Source: Ypsolopha sequella (Eukaryota; Arthropoda; Insecta; Lepidoptera; Ypsolophidae). Taken from it: a stretch of DNA of 64,000 nt. A program made the translations under genes and the position numbers. Of this stretch, positions 44,232 through 56,049 are shown piece by piece. The DNA lies in the NCBI GenBank assembly GCA_934047225.1, contig OW204012.1:14818001-14882000 (forward strand), given 5' to 3'. The notes beneath the pieces were generated by a model. That model saw nothing but the letters and a program-made list of their open reading frames with translations, made no database searches and was not told where the DNA came from. Every line of letters starts with the position of its first letter. Positions within the stretch are counted from its first letter, which is position 1.

Positions 44232-44745
44232 AGTCGATTATGCACTAAGGGAATAAAGCAGTGTCTACGTCACAGGCGGCATATTGAACCCTGAGCGTAA
44301 CGAGGGACTCTATATAACTCCCTCGCTACGCTCAGGAGTTATATAGAGTCCTGAGTAAAGCGAGGGGTTCAAGCTGCCCAAGACAAAGACAGCCTTTATT
44401 CCAGAGGAGCATCCTCTACTTTTCACACCTTCTGCGAGACAATAAAAAGCTCGACATTTTTTATCAACATTAATAATTCAATAAAATTCACTGACAATCA
44501 CAGCACCAAACACCGTCTTTTGTTTCACATTATTTGTAAACGCTTTTTTTCTTTTTGTTGAATTCTGCTTATGGTGGCCAGTTTGGTTTTCGTACAAACC
44601 TCATGGGCATTTGTTTTCCACGAGTTTCCACACGAATTTGACGTTCCAAATTTAAATCACTTTAATCCCTAGGGATTTTCATATAACTTTATATCTCTTG
44701 AGATATAATGCGTTACTTTACGTTGAGGTTGCATGATATGGTGTG
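44232..44745 (+). repeat. Repeat family B, copy 3
   Basis: Nearly full copy with an extra perfect inverted pair around CTCCTGAGCGTAGCGAG-type sequence (ACTCCCTCGCTACGCTCAGG) that is absent from copy 1. The right end is cut after GCATGATATG. Confidence 0.85.
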
Positions 44746-45058
44746 CAAAATTCATTTACATTGCAGATGGCAAATAATATTTACCACGCACCATGCAAGT
44801 ATTAATGAAATTATCCAGTGACGTACAAGATGCTAATAAAGAGATATCCATACAAGATTGTTTATCTTCCTAAATCCCGTTTAGGTCAAGATTTTATCAT
44901 CACAGACATCCCTTTCCAACAGAATTATATTTAAATGTCGACTACGAAATAGGGTCCTAATCAAATCCCTATAATTCCCGGAAGCAAGTAATGGGCTTAT
45001 TGAAAGGCACAGGATAAGATAAAAGACATCGCTGAAAGGATATGAGAGGTGTTACAGA

Positions 45059-45905
45059 TTCAAATTCAAATGGTATATTTTGCAAAATAGGTATACATAA
45101 TACACTTTTTACACGTAAAATTTAATGTAATAAAATAATAAATGTACATGAACTAAATTACAGGTTTATTTAATTTATGTAGCAATATATATATATATAT
45201 ATACAACGTGTAACAGAAAGGTGTAACCATATTTGAAGAGCTTATTCAGTCAATGGTATAGAACAATTTTTACTATGGAGCTAACCCTGAAATCTCAAAA
45301 AAAATATCTGCCCTTCCATACATTTCGGCCGCGCGGTATTGCATTTTTCTATGAAACAGTTAAACATTTTTTTCGAGATACAGTGTTTGTTCCATAGTAA
45401 AAGTTTTTCTACACCATTGACTGAATAAGCTCTTTAAATATGGTTACACCTTTCTGTTACTCGTTGTATATAAGATTAAAATGATAGGTAATAATATATA
45501 TTATACAAGGTGAAATCCAATCAACCGCCCGAACCCACACCGGAGACCCGGCCAGGGACCAGGAACAAGGTTCAATGATCACCAACCGAGCCCCCAGCAC
45601 GAATCCAGGCGGCCGACCAAATCCCATCCTATATGCTACATACTAATAGGTTACATATATAAATACATGCCTTTCTCCGCCCATTCGATTAGTGTTGCTT
45701 AGAAGAACGGGTAAGAAACTTAGTCGATTTAGATTACTTAGATTATTCCGGGTACAATATTTAAGGTATGAAGGTATAATCGTTTGTATATTCCTGGACA
45801 ATTTAGCGATTCTTTGGAATACAATTAGCTGAACCCATAGACAATACAGCCCAGAAAGACGTCTATTGTTCAACATCTTGCATACAAATAATTCTGTCAA
45901 CAATC
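45059..45905 (-). mobile_element. LINE 3' tail family G, copy 3 (split by MITE 2)
   Basis: Tail at left, then the family core. MITE 2 sits inside at 45202-45468. This copy reaches further 5' than the others: an 86-codon open stretch ends NRMGGERHVFIYVTY. Confidence 0.8.
45202..45468. mobile_element. MITE 2 copy inside a LINE tail
   Basis: Ends TACAACGTGTAACAGAAAGG and CTGTTACTCGTTGTA. Family G copies without it read AGCAATATATTTACGATTAA at this point, so the insertion and its TA target are directly visible. Confidence 0.9.
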
Positions 45906-46184
45906 GAAACGGGATACTGCAATCCTATTGGCTCTTCCAATCTTACGTATAGCGCCACAAACTTATCTTTCCCGAAGACGAAGACTCTAACGTTATGAAC
46001 ATAAAAGCCTTTTTGGTTTGGCCTACCGAAACATATAATTTTAGAGTGGCGAATTGTATCTGCTGGTTCAGTCAGATGTGTTGACAGAAATCAGTCGCCT
46101 GTTATGAGGAGTCTGTAGGCTGTATTCGTCTATGGCTGAACCGAAAGAACTCAAACCCGGGTCTTGAGACCCAACCTTAAGTGG

Positions 46185-46425
46185 CCCCTTCCCGCTCAGC
46201 TGCCATAGGTGATTGTGGCGTCCTGATGGCTATGATCTAAATGAAACTTTGCACACATCTTTATATATGTTTCCTTTTCTCCCCCCACTGCATTCCGACC
46301 CATCTCTCATCAAGGGGTGCAATATGACGAGATATTAAAAAAGCGACGAATTTGTGAAATGGTTTTAGGTAAAAACTGTTTTTACCTAAAGAACGACGAC
46401 AAGAACGACGTCTGTATTTCTCTCT
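46185..46425 (-). repeat. Repeat Q, copy 1
   Basis: Inverted relative to 56050-56280. Shared blocks are CCGCTCAGCTG, GATGAAACTTTGCACACAT-like, and GTGCAAGATG/GGTGCAATATGACGAG. Confidence 0.6.
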
Positions 46426-47590
46426 TTTTTAGGGTTCCGCTGTACCTAAATGGTACAGAAGGAACCTTCATGGTGAGACTTCGTTGTCCGTCCGTCCGTT
46501 CGTATGTCACAGCCTCATAACTTTAGCACCGTTAAAGATAAAGACATGAAATTTGGCACAAAAATAGCATTTGCCCACATATCACGGTATAAAAATTATA
46601 AACAATTTTAAATTCAAATTCAATTCAAATTCAAATAGTTTATTTTGCAAAGCAGGTATAGATATATACACTTTTTACACGTCAAATTTAATCTAATAAA
46701 GAAAATATATGTAATAAAATAATAAATGTACATGAACTAAATTAAAGGTTTATTTAATTTATGTAGCAATATATTTACGATTAAAATGATAGGTAAAATA
46801 TATATTATACAAGGTAAAATCCAATCAGCCGCCCGAACCCATACCGGAGACCCGGCCAGGGACCAGGAACAAGGTTCAATGATCACCAACCGAGCCCCCA
46901 GCACGAATCTAGGCGGCCGACCAAATCCCATCCTATATACTACATACTAATAGGTTACATGTATAAATACATGCCTACCTCCGCCCATTCGATTAGTCTT
47001 GCTAAGAAGAAATTGTTCGAAATATTTCCAAAACAAAAGTGAGAAAAATTAAAAATGTTATTCTAAGAATACAATATGGATATGAAATTGTAGACATTAA
47101 AAGCTAATTGTAAAAATATATACTTTTAGTATATTTACTGGCACTGGTTTCGAGAAATCTTTAAATAACCACAAAAATATGTATGCCCCCCCTTATCTCT
47201 GAAATTTGTAGACTGAAAAATATGAAAAACAATACGATTATAGTTCATAACTGGCCGATTACAGATAAACCTTAACAATATAAAGTTGAGCAGAAATGAG
47301 AAATATAAAAAATAAGTAAAATAAATTAAAAAAATGGGTAATTAATTGTAGATATTAAAAATTTGATTGTAAATATACATATTTTGGCTATATTTAATTG
47401 CATCTATTTCGAGAAATCCTTGAAAAACTATAAAAAATATATGTCCCCCCTTTATCTCTAAAACTGGTGGACCGAAAAATATGAAAAAGATCATGGTAAT
47501 ATGTGTTTACGTAAATATTACAGGAAAAATAAAGCGCTTGCGAATATCACGAAAAAAATGACAAAATTAAATGTATCATCCTTTAATGAT
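46425..47590 (+). repeat. Repeat family K, copy split by a LINE tail
   Basis: TTTTAGGGTTCCGCTGTACC start. It matches 2474-3300 on both sides of the LINE tail at 46602-47012; the insertion point corresponds to AAATTTGAAATTGTTC of the 2.6 kb copy. Confidence 0.8.
46602..47012 (-). mobile_element. LINE 3' tail family G, copy 4
   Basis: (TTTGAA)n tail at left, uninterrupted core, 5' truncation after CTTGCTAAGAAGAA. Nearly identical to the copy at 5738. Confidence 0.85.
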
Positions 47591-47879
47591 AATATTATGG
47601 TAGCTTCAAAATAATTGGATTTTCAACAAGCGCGATATTATACATATAGATTATTTTAGGAATTACGGCTGGTACCACAATTGTTGTATAGGTATATTGT
47701 ATTATCATTAAAAATATGTTTATGCGTATAAAAAACTTTTAATTTTAAGTTTAAAGTTGTATTTTGGCCGTTATAATTATTTCTTAATATTTTGTTACAA
47801 ATCCGGAGAAATTTATTCTTTGTATCCTGTACTTTACATAAATATAATTACTGATAAAGAACAGAATACAAAAAATAAA

Positions 47880-48250
47880 AAGCCCTGACGCCAGGGCCAC
47901 AGCTTCAGGCTTCTGGCGGCGCTTCTTGCTGCGCTTCCAGGTGGTTTTTGCGACGGGCTTTGCTCTGCCACGACACCCGTCGGCGCCTTCATGTATAGCG
48001 CGCTCGCTCGCTCAAAGCGCTCGACACTAGGTTCGTCCTGTGCGCTCGATCACTGTTTCAACCGCTCGCCTCCCCGCACACCGCCGTCGCGAGAGCGCAA
48101 GTCACTCGAAGCCGGACAAGACGCGCAAGATGCGATCCATGGCCAGTTCTATACAACTTCATACATTTGTTCTCTCCGCCAGCGCCGTCGCAAGAAGAAC
48201 CGCTTGGCGCGCCTCTCGAAGCCTGAAGCTATGGCCGGTATTTTGTAAAA
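47880..48250. other. GC-rich island with inverted Lys/Arg-rich segments, unidentified
   Basis: A sharp GC-rich block in AT-rich DNA. Two inverted segments share GAAGCCTGAAGCTRTGGCC. Read outward they give KKRRQKPEAVAL (minus, about 47890-47940) and KKNRLARLSKPEAMAG (plus, about 48190-48240). It could be a basic-protein gene fragment duplicated head to head. Not identified. Confidence 0.4.
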
Positions 48251-48758
48251 AATATTTTATTTACATAGAGAAATTTATTTGCTACTTCTACAGTAATTAT
48301 TTATTTAAAAGGACAGGTAATGTATATTCATCCATCACCATTACGAGTGTTTTTATAACCTAATGGAAGCTCACAACGAGGTTGACACACGCGTGAACAG
48401 CTCAACATTAATATATATATCGTCACGACATGAATCCCCATGGGGGTTATCAGAGGTGTTTCGAAAGTAACCCTCATAGTCTTATACTACGTTTAGCGAG
48501 ACGATGCAATGCGTGTCATTCACGCCGCCACGCCCCGTCTCAAAGGAAATGCCACCATCTCGATTATCGACACAAAAGAAAACATCAGCCTCGGACTGCT
48601 CGTGACCTGGCCCTCAAACCATGATCATCATGTGTAGTTGCATTTTATAACAGAAGTCATATATGTCGGAAAAATCGTTTTCTAAATTAAGTATCATAAT
48701 ACTGAAGGGTGAATGGACCGCTTTGCATCGTGTCGCTGAATACGTTATAGTAACAACA

Positions 48759-49025
48759 TACAATGTGTAACAAAAAGGTGTAACCATATTTGAAGAGGTT
48801 ATTCAGTCAATGGTATAGAACAACTTTTACTATGGAACCAACCCTGAAAAATAAAAATAAAACTTTGCTCTTCCATACATTTCGGCCGAGTAGCATTGCA
48901 TTTTTCCATGAAACAGTAAAATTTTTTCTTTGAGGTACAGGGTTTGTTCCATAGTAAAAGCTGTTCTGTACCATTGACTGAATAAGCTCTTCAAATATGG
49001 TTACACCTTTCTATTACACGTTGTA
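48759..49025. mobile_element. Palindromic MITE 2, full copy
   Basis: TACAATGTGTAACAAAAAGG to CTATTACACGTTGTA; followed seven bases later by MITE 1, the same neighbour order as at 3.4-3.7 kb. Confidence 0.85.
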
Positions 49026-49031
49026 TACATA

Positions 49032-49269
49032 TACAAGGTGACTTTTTGATCATCGTCCAAATTCATACTGGAGACTTGATAAGTGATCAGTACCTTGGAT
49101 AAATAATTTTTTTTGTGAAATCTGTAAAATGAAATTTCGGCTTCCCATAGAAATTAACTTCCAGTTCCGAGTGAATCACTATGGGGAGTCAAAATTTCAT
49201 TTTACGTATTTTACAAAAATACCAAACCACCAATATGAATTTGGACGATGGTCAAAAAGTCACCTTGTA
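49032..49269. mobile_element. Palindromic MITE 1, second copy
   Basis: TACAAGGTGACTTTTTGATC to AAAGTCACCTTGTA with the same inner blocks as 3467-3727. The right arm lacks a short segment. Confidence 0.85.
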
Positions 49270-49375
49270 TATATGGGCACATAAAAATAAACATAAAATA
49301 TCGCCACGACATGCAAGTCACAGTCCACACTTAGTACACCCACTTTTCACCGTCGATTATTTTGTCCCAAACGAT

Positions 49376-49425
49376 TGGTAGAGCGCTCGCCTGCTAACCC
49401 AGAGGTCGTAGGTTCAATGCCTGAT
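49376..49425 (+). repeat. tRNA-derived SINE fragment
   Basis: GATTGGTAGAGCGCTCGCCT, then GCTAACCCAGAGGTCGTAGG and TTCAATGCC: A-box and B-box halves of a SINE head, in the opposite strand sense to that at 36267. Confidence 0.6.
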
Positions 49426-50607
49426 ATGTGCCCGAACTATGGTGTGGTAGGGTAAAAATACGTGACCATTTATTTGCTTTGGAAATTCAAAGACATTTTC
49501 CATGACAGCAAAGCCGAGGGCAAAAGCCTGCTGCCTGAGTAATGGGGATTCAATTTGCAAATGAAACTGTATTAATTAGTAAAATTAGTTAAACAAGGCA
49601 TGTACAACACACAGAGAATATAGTATGAATAGAAAATGTTTATTCAATTTGTTTGTGCCAGTTTCATTTCGAAATTCATAACATGAAAGTATTTTTTTTT
49701 ACACTTGCCTGTCCTATCCATCAGCCTGTGTTCTCCCCACGGATTTAAAACAGAGGTTCTTCCACTGCTGGACATAGACAAAAGCCTTATTATATTTTAT
49801 TAATTTATAATTTTTGTGTTAAGTTATATTGACACAATAAAATTATTTTTTTACTCGAGTTTGCAGCTTAAACCATGTAACTGTCACAGAGACAATCTTG
49901 TGTAATTATTGATTTGATTTAGTTACATCGCATGTGTCGCAGCTAAGGTTGCCTGGTGTCCAGCTTTAGCCGGACATGTCCGTCTTTTTACAGTCATGTC
50001 CAGCCAAATATACGCAAGTCCGGCCTGTCCAGCTTTGGTCAATTGTTAAAATAAGCAATTAAAATTATTAAATTAAAGATTAAATTAAGAACATTACTTT
50101 TATTGCTTAGTTTTTAAAGAGAGAGTATGTAGTTTGTTACCTATTTAGTTATAATTTTAATGAAGATCATTATTGCCAAAGAATGGTTTTAAGTTTTTAT
50201 TTAGTAACTAGCTGACCCGGTGAACTTCGTATCACTTACCTCTTAATATAAACCATATTAATTTAAACCATATGTATGTATTTCAGAGCCGGCAGCTTTA
50301 TAAAGGCATCATCAGATAGTCTAAGTATCGGCTACATAGTGGGCGGAAAGAGTGGGCAAATCACGCACACATGTCCAGCTTAATGTTCATAATTATTTTG
50401 CATGAGACATTATATTAGATTATAGACACTTATATTAACAAATAAGGTACCAGCCTATTTTTTTTGTCTGTATCGATTACGCCACATTACTAAACGTAAT
50501 AGTAACCTGCCAACACTGACTGTCAGTGTCACTGTCACCGAACTTTCCAAAAAAATATAATTGATATTTCAAAACAATGTTTCAGAAGTTATAGTTAACT
50601 TTTAACA

Positions 50608-50914
50608 TTGCATTGTCCCTTTTGTAAAAAGTGGATAGAACGGCAGAACAACAGAAGTAGTTGTCCTAGTTGCACAAAAAAATTGTAAAGATGCGACGAA
50701 TGTTTCACAATAACCGCTGATACCTTCAAGTTTTGTATAAAGTGCGGTCACAATTTGAGCCGAAACGAGCTTTCGAGTGAAACAACAACTGTTATTAAAA
50801 CCGAAGTTCGTCTCAACAATGCCATCATCATCATCTGTGTCATCATCTGAAAGAATAACATTTTCAGAACTTAATTTAACTGCCGATGAACTAAAGGATT
50901 TGGATGAGATTTAA
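50608..50914 (+). pseudogene. Double zinc-ribbon gene fragment (probable Helitron cargo)
   Basis: One frame reads LHCPFCKKWIERQNNRSS then CPSCTKKL, a TAA at 50686, then RCDECFTITADTFKF and CIKCGHNLSRNEL. That gives four CxxC knuckles spaced 12 and 10 residues apart, the layout of paired zinc ribbons. In another frame, from ATG at 50819, a serine-rich acidic segment ends FSELNLTADELKDLDEI and a stop at 50912, suggesting a frameshifted continuation. Further open pieces and AATAAA-like sites run to about 51085. It is oriented opposite to the Helitron protein. The source gene was not recognised. Confidence 0.6.
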
Positions 50915-51126
50915 GAAAGTCATGAGCACAACATCGGCAATATTCTGGTTCTACCAGATTTTTCCGAGTCACCGAGGCCTTCCGCCGCCTTGATATGTTG
51001 CCGATTCAGGAGTCAATCGCGGAAATTTTAGAAAATATGGTTCCTACCGTAAAAGTTGATTTATATAGACTTTAATAAAAAATATTTGAATTATTCAAAT
51101 TGAATATTATTTCAGACATATATGTA

Positions 51127-51942
51127 TTAGTAACAACAAATATAACCACCTACACCGTGGTGGCGCGGCCTCCCAGTGTAAGTGACCGGCAAAATTGACA
51201 TTTTCCCCACATTGTTTGCATTGCCATCGGCATTAATAGCATCGCGAAGATGAATGTACTCTTCAGATCGAAGCTGCTGTTGGTTTAGACGGATGTACGT
51301 CAATCGTTCAGTCTCAATTTTGACATATATGTCAACTGCATACTGATGAAAAAGCCGTTGACACATCAAAATGTGATTTACTTCACCTTCACGGATTCTG
51401 TTTGAATAAAAATTCATAGCACTGACTTTTTTGTTGGTTTCAGCACCTGTAATCAATTAATCAACCATCCCAAAAACTAATAAGTCTAATGGATCAGGTG
51501 GTGGGACTAACTGTGGCAATTTTACTTTACCACCAGTACAACATAATCCTGCAAATTCACCGCTGTATTTTAAAGCTTTACAATGTTGACAAATGATTGA
51601 CATTTCCCCAATTGTTACAGATTTGTCGGCACTATAATCTATTTCTTGATCATAGGAGAATGCTCCTCGTGCCAGGTTCACAGGAACATTGCGTCTGCGG
51701 AATCGATCAATTTCATTTTCCCGTGCTCGCTGCTGTTGTGATCGATGTGCCCGAACTCGTTCCATTCTATGCCTATTATCCACTTGATTGTAATTCACTC
51801 TAGGATGCAAATCTGCCATACCAATACGACTGTTAGCATTATCAGTCTCTCGCTGGTCATCAGTGCGATTAGCGCGTGAGGTAGCTCGTCGCACATTCGA
51901 TCGACTTCGACGACCTATGTTAGGTCGTTTTCTCCTCGGCAT
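51127..51942 (-). pseudogene. Helitron Rep/helicase N-terminal fragment
   Basis: From ATG at 51942 (minus) 161 codons begin MPRRKRPNIGRRSRSN, Arg-rich, then carry a zinc-like CQHCKALKYSGE...CCTGGKVKLPQL segment ending DPLDLLVFGMVD and a stop. In the same frame, directly after the stop, 109 codons read VSAMNFYSNRIREGEVNHI, then LFHQYAVDIYVKIETERL and EEYIHLRDAI up to TGRPRH, then unrelated residues. Both blocks match conserved parts of Helitron proteins, the rolling-circle replication initiator and helicase. The stretch normally joining them (roughly 200 residues) and all of the Rep catalytic and helicase domains are missing. Confidence 0.85.
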
Positions 51943-52734
51943 TGTAAGCAGTATCAGAATGACAAATCAAGTTTTGAATCTTTTTTCCGGTGTTAAAAAC
52001 ATAATGTTATATAATAGATAAATTGAATGCAATTCCGTGCATTCTGAAACTTGACTGCTGTTAAAGTAAAATAACTGACACAATCCAATGTGATCTTCTA
52101 AAATAATTGTTAAAACATTTTAACGGATTTTTTTGAGGGTTTTACAATTTTATAATTGCTAAAAACTAAGAAAAAAGGAAGCAGTTTGATCACAAAAAAC
52201 TGTGACGTCATAATGTAAAACCTCATCCAAATTTCATAGTACCGGACATTTGATAAAGAGTCGCTGATTTGATTTTTAGTACCCAATTTCAGATCGTATA
52301 GCGAACTTTACTGTTTCAAAGTATATTTCTGAACGCACCCAACACAACAACCAAGTGTCATTATAGTGTCATTATTTTACATGTTTTAAATCTAAATACG
52401 CGATAATCAGACTATTATGGATATATGTTGTCGATTCCAAACCCTTATTTAATCTAGATCTACATGTTTTTATTCCTAACATACCGAACCGACGCGACGG
52501 GGTGAACATCAAATGTTTGACAGGTAAGAACAGTTTGTATGGGAAAATAAAATTGTCGTTTTTAGTATTTTTCTCGCAATTTTTCCACATTTTCTTATCG
52601 CTTAAACCTTCCCTGGACTTCCACAAATATTTCAAGACTAAAATTAGCCAAATCGGTTCAGCCGTTCTCGAGTTTTAGCGAGACTAACGAACAGCAATTC
52701 ATTTTTATTTATATATAGATAGATAGATAGAAGA

Positions 52735-53024
52735 TTCATAATAATTCTATAAAGACCGATGGTACCTAAGCAACACTTTTGCTGACTTCTTTCTTCCTGA
52801 AACAATATGTTATCTAGAAGTCGGCGTATTTCCTACGATATAGCAACATAAAAACCAATATAAAAGCGCCGACTTCTAGATAACATATTGTTTCAGGAAG
52901 AAAGAAGTCAGCAAAAGTGTTGCTTAGGTACCATCGGTCTTTATAGAATTATTATTAACTTTTTAGTGAATGACTGCTGTTACTATTGAAGTCGGTTGCT
53001 ATTTTTTTGTTAAAAGTTTATTTT
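52735..53024. mobile_element. Foldback element, second copy (outer left arm missing)
   Basis: Matches 32701-33063 from AATAATTCTATAAAGACCGA through the right end GTTAAAAGTTTATTTT. The left outer part is lost at the Helitron junction. Confidence 0.85.
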
Positions 53025-53993
53025 TTGTTTTGAATTTCCTGTATCACCGATGCCTTGATGCTAGATAGTACACGAAACATCATCGAATTCTAAGTATATC
53101 TTCAGGTGGTGCACTGAGTCCAAAATCTTTGCAAAATGTATGGAAGAAACATTATTTTTTTCATATTTTTTGTGTTTTTTATTTAAAGTAATGTTAACCA
53201 AAGTCACGAAAAATAATTAATGAAAATTCTTTTATGTTTTAAAAGTTAAAAAATCTGATAAAAATGCCTTAAAATGAGAAATTCTGTCAATTTACACTGT
53301 TTTTATTTAATTTAAGACATGTTAAGGGATGAATATTTTACTATATATTTTTATGATATAAACTTGAAATAAATATTTGTTTCGCATGGTGGATTGTTGG
53401 GGTGTAGACTGAGTGAAACACAAGTTAACAGTTAGTATTCCGATATAATCCAGTGGCTAAAACCACACAAGAAAACACGTCGATACTGTACAATGTCGGG
53501 AAGAGAACTGGCGTGGCTACGTGTCTGTGCCTTGCCAAAAGTCGCGCGCGGTTGCTAATTGCTATAGTCAGCAATCTCATGACTCTACATTTGTATTTGG
53601 CTATTTTAGCTTTTCATCTATTTTGTATACAACACAAGAAAAATCACAATTAAGGTATAAATTGAACCCTAAAAATTACAGAACCCTAAAAACAAGTTAT
53701 CATTCTCCATAGCAACAATCACCAATTAAATTTTTCCTTGAGTCCGCGCCACCACTGAAGCCCGATGGAATAAGGTATTTTGGTTCATATTACAAAGGCA
53801 ATAAAGACTTTGTCGTAGCACTTGAGTGGTGTCCATCTACAATAAAGTTCTATATTTTTCACGTAACACTGGCATTCAGTTTCAACTTCTAAGAAATAAC
53901 TGAGACGTAAACGCTGTGCTTTTATCAGTTTACTGAACAATTTAATTATCTAGATCGACCTAGAATTGGCTCGCAAATGTGTTTATTCTCAAT
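53025..53993. other. Unassigned sequence
   Basis: AT-rich, no gene or repeat recognised. Two overlapping 60-codon frames at 53453-53712 have no family motif. Confidence 0.4.
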
Positions 53994-54360
53994 CCATCTA
54001 TCAGCCTAGTTCGTCCACTGCTGGACATAAGCCTTTCCAGGACTTTGCCACTGCCGGCGGTCATCCTGGAAGAATTGCCCATACTCACACACGCTGGGCA
54101 GGCGGGTTGGTGAGCGCGGTGCCGGAACCCTCGCATCAGTGACGCCGCTGCCCGTCACCTGTCTGTTCCATATAAGGCCCGGCTATTAGGGATGGATATA
54201 CCGCCATCCATCGGTCCCAGACATGGTGGGCCTCCTCGTTTTTTGCCTGTGAGCTGTCCTCTTACTCTCCCCCGAATAACTTCGAGGGGGTCTCCAAGTA
54301 AGATGGTGGTACCTCCACAGTCGAGCCCGGCATCAGCTCTACCACCTGATAAGTGTTAGT
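53994..54360 (-). mobile_element. RTE-related LINE/SINE 3' region, copy 1
   Basis: Inverted copy of 58515-58867. The minus strand carries an open segment LDCGGTTILLGDPLEVIRGR ... SRALYGTD, then a diverged RTE-like end (YVQQWTN) and a (GATG)n-type tail. GC-rich flank to 54500 was not identified. Confidence 0.7.
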
Positions 54361-54651
54361 CCTGCTTTACCCCATTGAGCAACCTGGTACAGGGGTCGGG
54401 GGACTCGGGGAAGAAGCGGGCGGTGTGGCGGCAGGGCAAGCGAGTGCCGTCCCCCAGCCCCTGCACCCCGTGGGCGTGGTAAGTACGAGCTTGACGAACT
54501 ACGGTCAGTGATTTTACATACACTTATACATTGATTTAAACAAAAAAATATATTTATTTGAACACAAAAACTTACATTACATAATAACAAGACAAAACTA
54601 TCCTATAGATAAATTAAACCTATCCATTAAACAAAATTAAACTTATCCAAA

Positions 54652-54782
54652 TTAAGGCGATATGCGAAAAAAAACGGGTGTTTCTTTTCTGTGTATTTCA
54701 TGAAATACACGGAAAATTTTAATAAATTTCTGGTATATGCATTCTGACTATATAATCTAAGGTTTTGAAATTGGAAAACAAG
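54652..54782 (-). mobile_element. MITE family M, fragment
   Basis: TTAAGGCGATATGCGAAAAA then TGTATTTCATGAAATACAC, matching the right end of 10380-10803. The other end is absent. Confidence 0.75.
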
Positions 54783-54960
54783 ATATAATATAAATAACAA
54801 GATAAATTAACTTTGATAATGAATATAATTTTATTTGCGTTAGACAAAAAATCTTATACCAAAGTCGTACAAAATATGATATAAAACAGTCGCCATATTA
54901 AAAACTTATCCTTTTAATTCCAAAATAGTAAATAACATAAAATGATAATAGACTTTTCTT

Positions 54961-54985
54961 GTCTTTTCGATTAAAGAAATTATAC

Positions 54986-55016
<31 letters not shown>

Positions 55017-55049
55017 TATATATTGTCTTTTCGATTAAAGAAATTATAC

Positions 55050-55096
<47 letters not shown>
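54961..55096 (+). repeat. 63-bp direct duplication with (TA)n
   Basis: GTCTTTTCGATTAAAGAAAT followed by TATACATATATATAATATAT occurs twice with a 63-bp period; the second copy ends in a longer (TA)n. Confidence 0.9.
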
Positions 55097-55126
55097 GAAA
55101 ACAAAAAATATAATTATAGGTGAGTA

Positions 55127-55169
55127 GTAAAATATATTTCGACCACTAATTGTGGTCGGCATCAGTTAC
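55127..55169 (-). ncRNA. Hammerhead-like motif 2a
   Basis: Minus strand: stem I GTAA; CTGATG followed by CC; stem II GACCAC/GTGGTC with loop AATTA; GAAA; palindromic ATATAT overlapping the last A; T; stem I TTAC, complementary to GTAA. The A expected after CTGATG is C, so catalysis is doubtful. Confidence 0.5.
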
Positions 55170-55318
55170 AAAATTATAAATAAAAGTTAAAAATTAATAA
55201 TTATAAATTATAGATACTTATGATACTGAATATTTTATTTTATTTTTTAATAAAATATTCAGTATCATAAGTATCTATAATTTATAATTATTAATTTTTA
55301 ACTTTTATTTATAATTGT

Positions 55319-55361
55319 GTAACTGATGCCGACCACAATTAGTGGTCGAAATATATTTTAC
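55319..55361 (+). ncRNA. Hammerhead-like motif 2b
   Basis: Mirror copy in the right arm, identical to 55127-55169. Confidence 0.5.
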
Positions 55362-55433
55362 TATTTACGTAAAATAGTAAATAAAAACACATCAAAAACG
55401 CCAGTGTTTTTAGCGGCCTGCTTCCACTGAGCA

Positions 55434-55665
55434 GTATCCATCCATCCATCAGATTGTATTCGTCCACTGCTGGACATAGGCCTCCCCAATATTACGCCAC
55501 TCTTGGCGGTCCTCAGTCATCCTCATCCAGCCGCCACCCGCAACGTCCTTCAGATCGTCAGTCCAGCGGGCACGAGGGTGGCTGTGCTTTGCTGTACGTG
55601 GTCTCCATTCCAATGCCTTACGACCCCAACGGTTATCACGTCGGCGACAAATGTGGCTGCGTGTA
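55434..55665 (-). pseudogene. RTE-type LINE C-terminus, second copy
   Basis: Same ending as 23435-23755 (EWRNIGEAYVQQWT, (ATGG)n tail), with a short deletion near the RPRARW segment. Confidence 0.8.
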
Positions 55666-56049
55666 CACTGAGCAGTTATAAAATAAAAGCGTTAGAGTAG
55701 GACTGATTTCTCTGAATACCCTGGCTTTAAGAGGCCCCTTTACGTCTGGATTTTTCTTAAGATTCATACAATAGGTAAAAACTGAAGGTGAAGTCAACAG
55801 CTTATTTCTTCATTTTTTTTTTTATAAGCATTATCTAGCGACATCTAACTACGTCTCTATACAGGCCAAAAAGCATGACGAAATGCCATCATAATAGCTG
55901 TCAGGATATCGTGAATATTGCCTTGTTTTTACGCAAAGTTTAGCAAGTTGTATAATTTTTATCTATACTGGAAATAAAAACAAGAGAAATACAGACGTCG
56001 TTAATGTAAAGAAGACTAAGTTTATATACTTTTCTATAAATAAACAGTT

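Larger units (their letters stand above)
50208..52734 (-). mobile_element. Decayed Helitron, about 2.5 kb, with cargo
   Basis: On the minus strand the 3' end reads TTCACCGGGTCAG then CTAG followed by T (50208-50211). The 5' end region near 52734 reads ATATATAAATAAAAATGAAT then GCTGTTCGTTAGTCTCGC, a form common at lepidopteran Helitron 5' ends; the exact first TC is uncertain because of (TATC)n. Inside are a broken Helitron N-terminal protein on the minus strand and a zinc-ribbon fragment on the plus strand. Confidence 0.65.
55125..55363. repeat. Long palindrome carrying two hammerhead-like motifs
   Basis: Arms of about 110 bp from AGTAAAATATATTTCGACCA to AATATTTTATT, with a very short centre. 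Each arm holds a motif annotated separately. Possibly an inverted pair of Penelope-type pseudo-LTRs. Confidence 0.85.
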
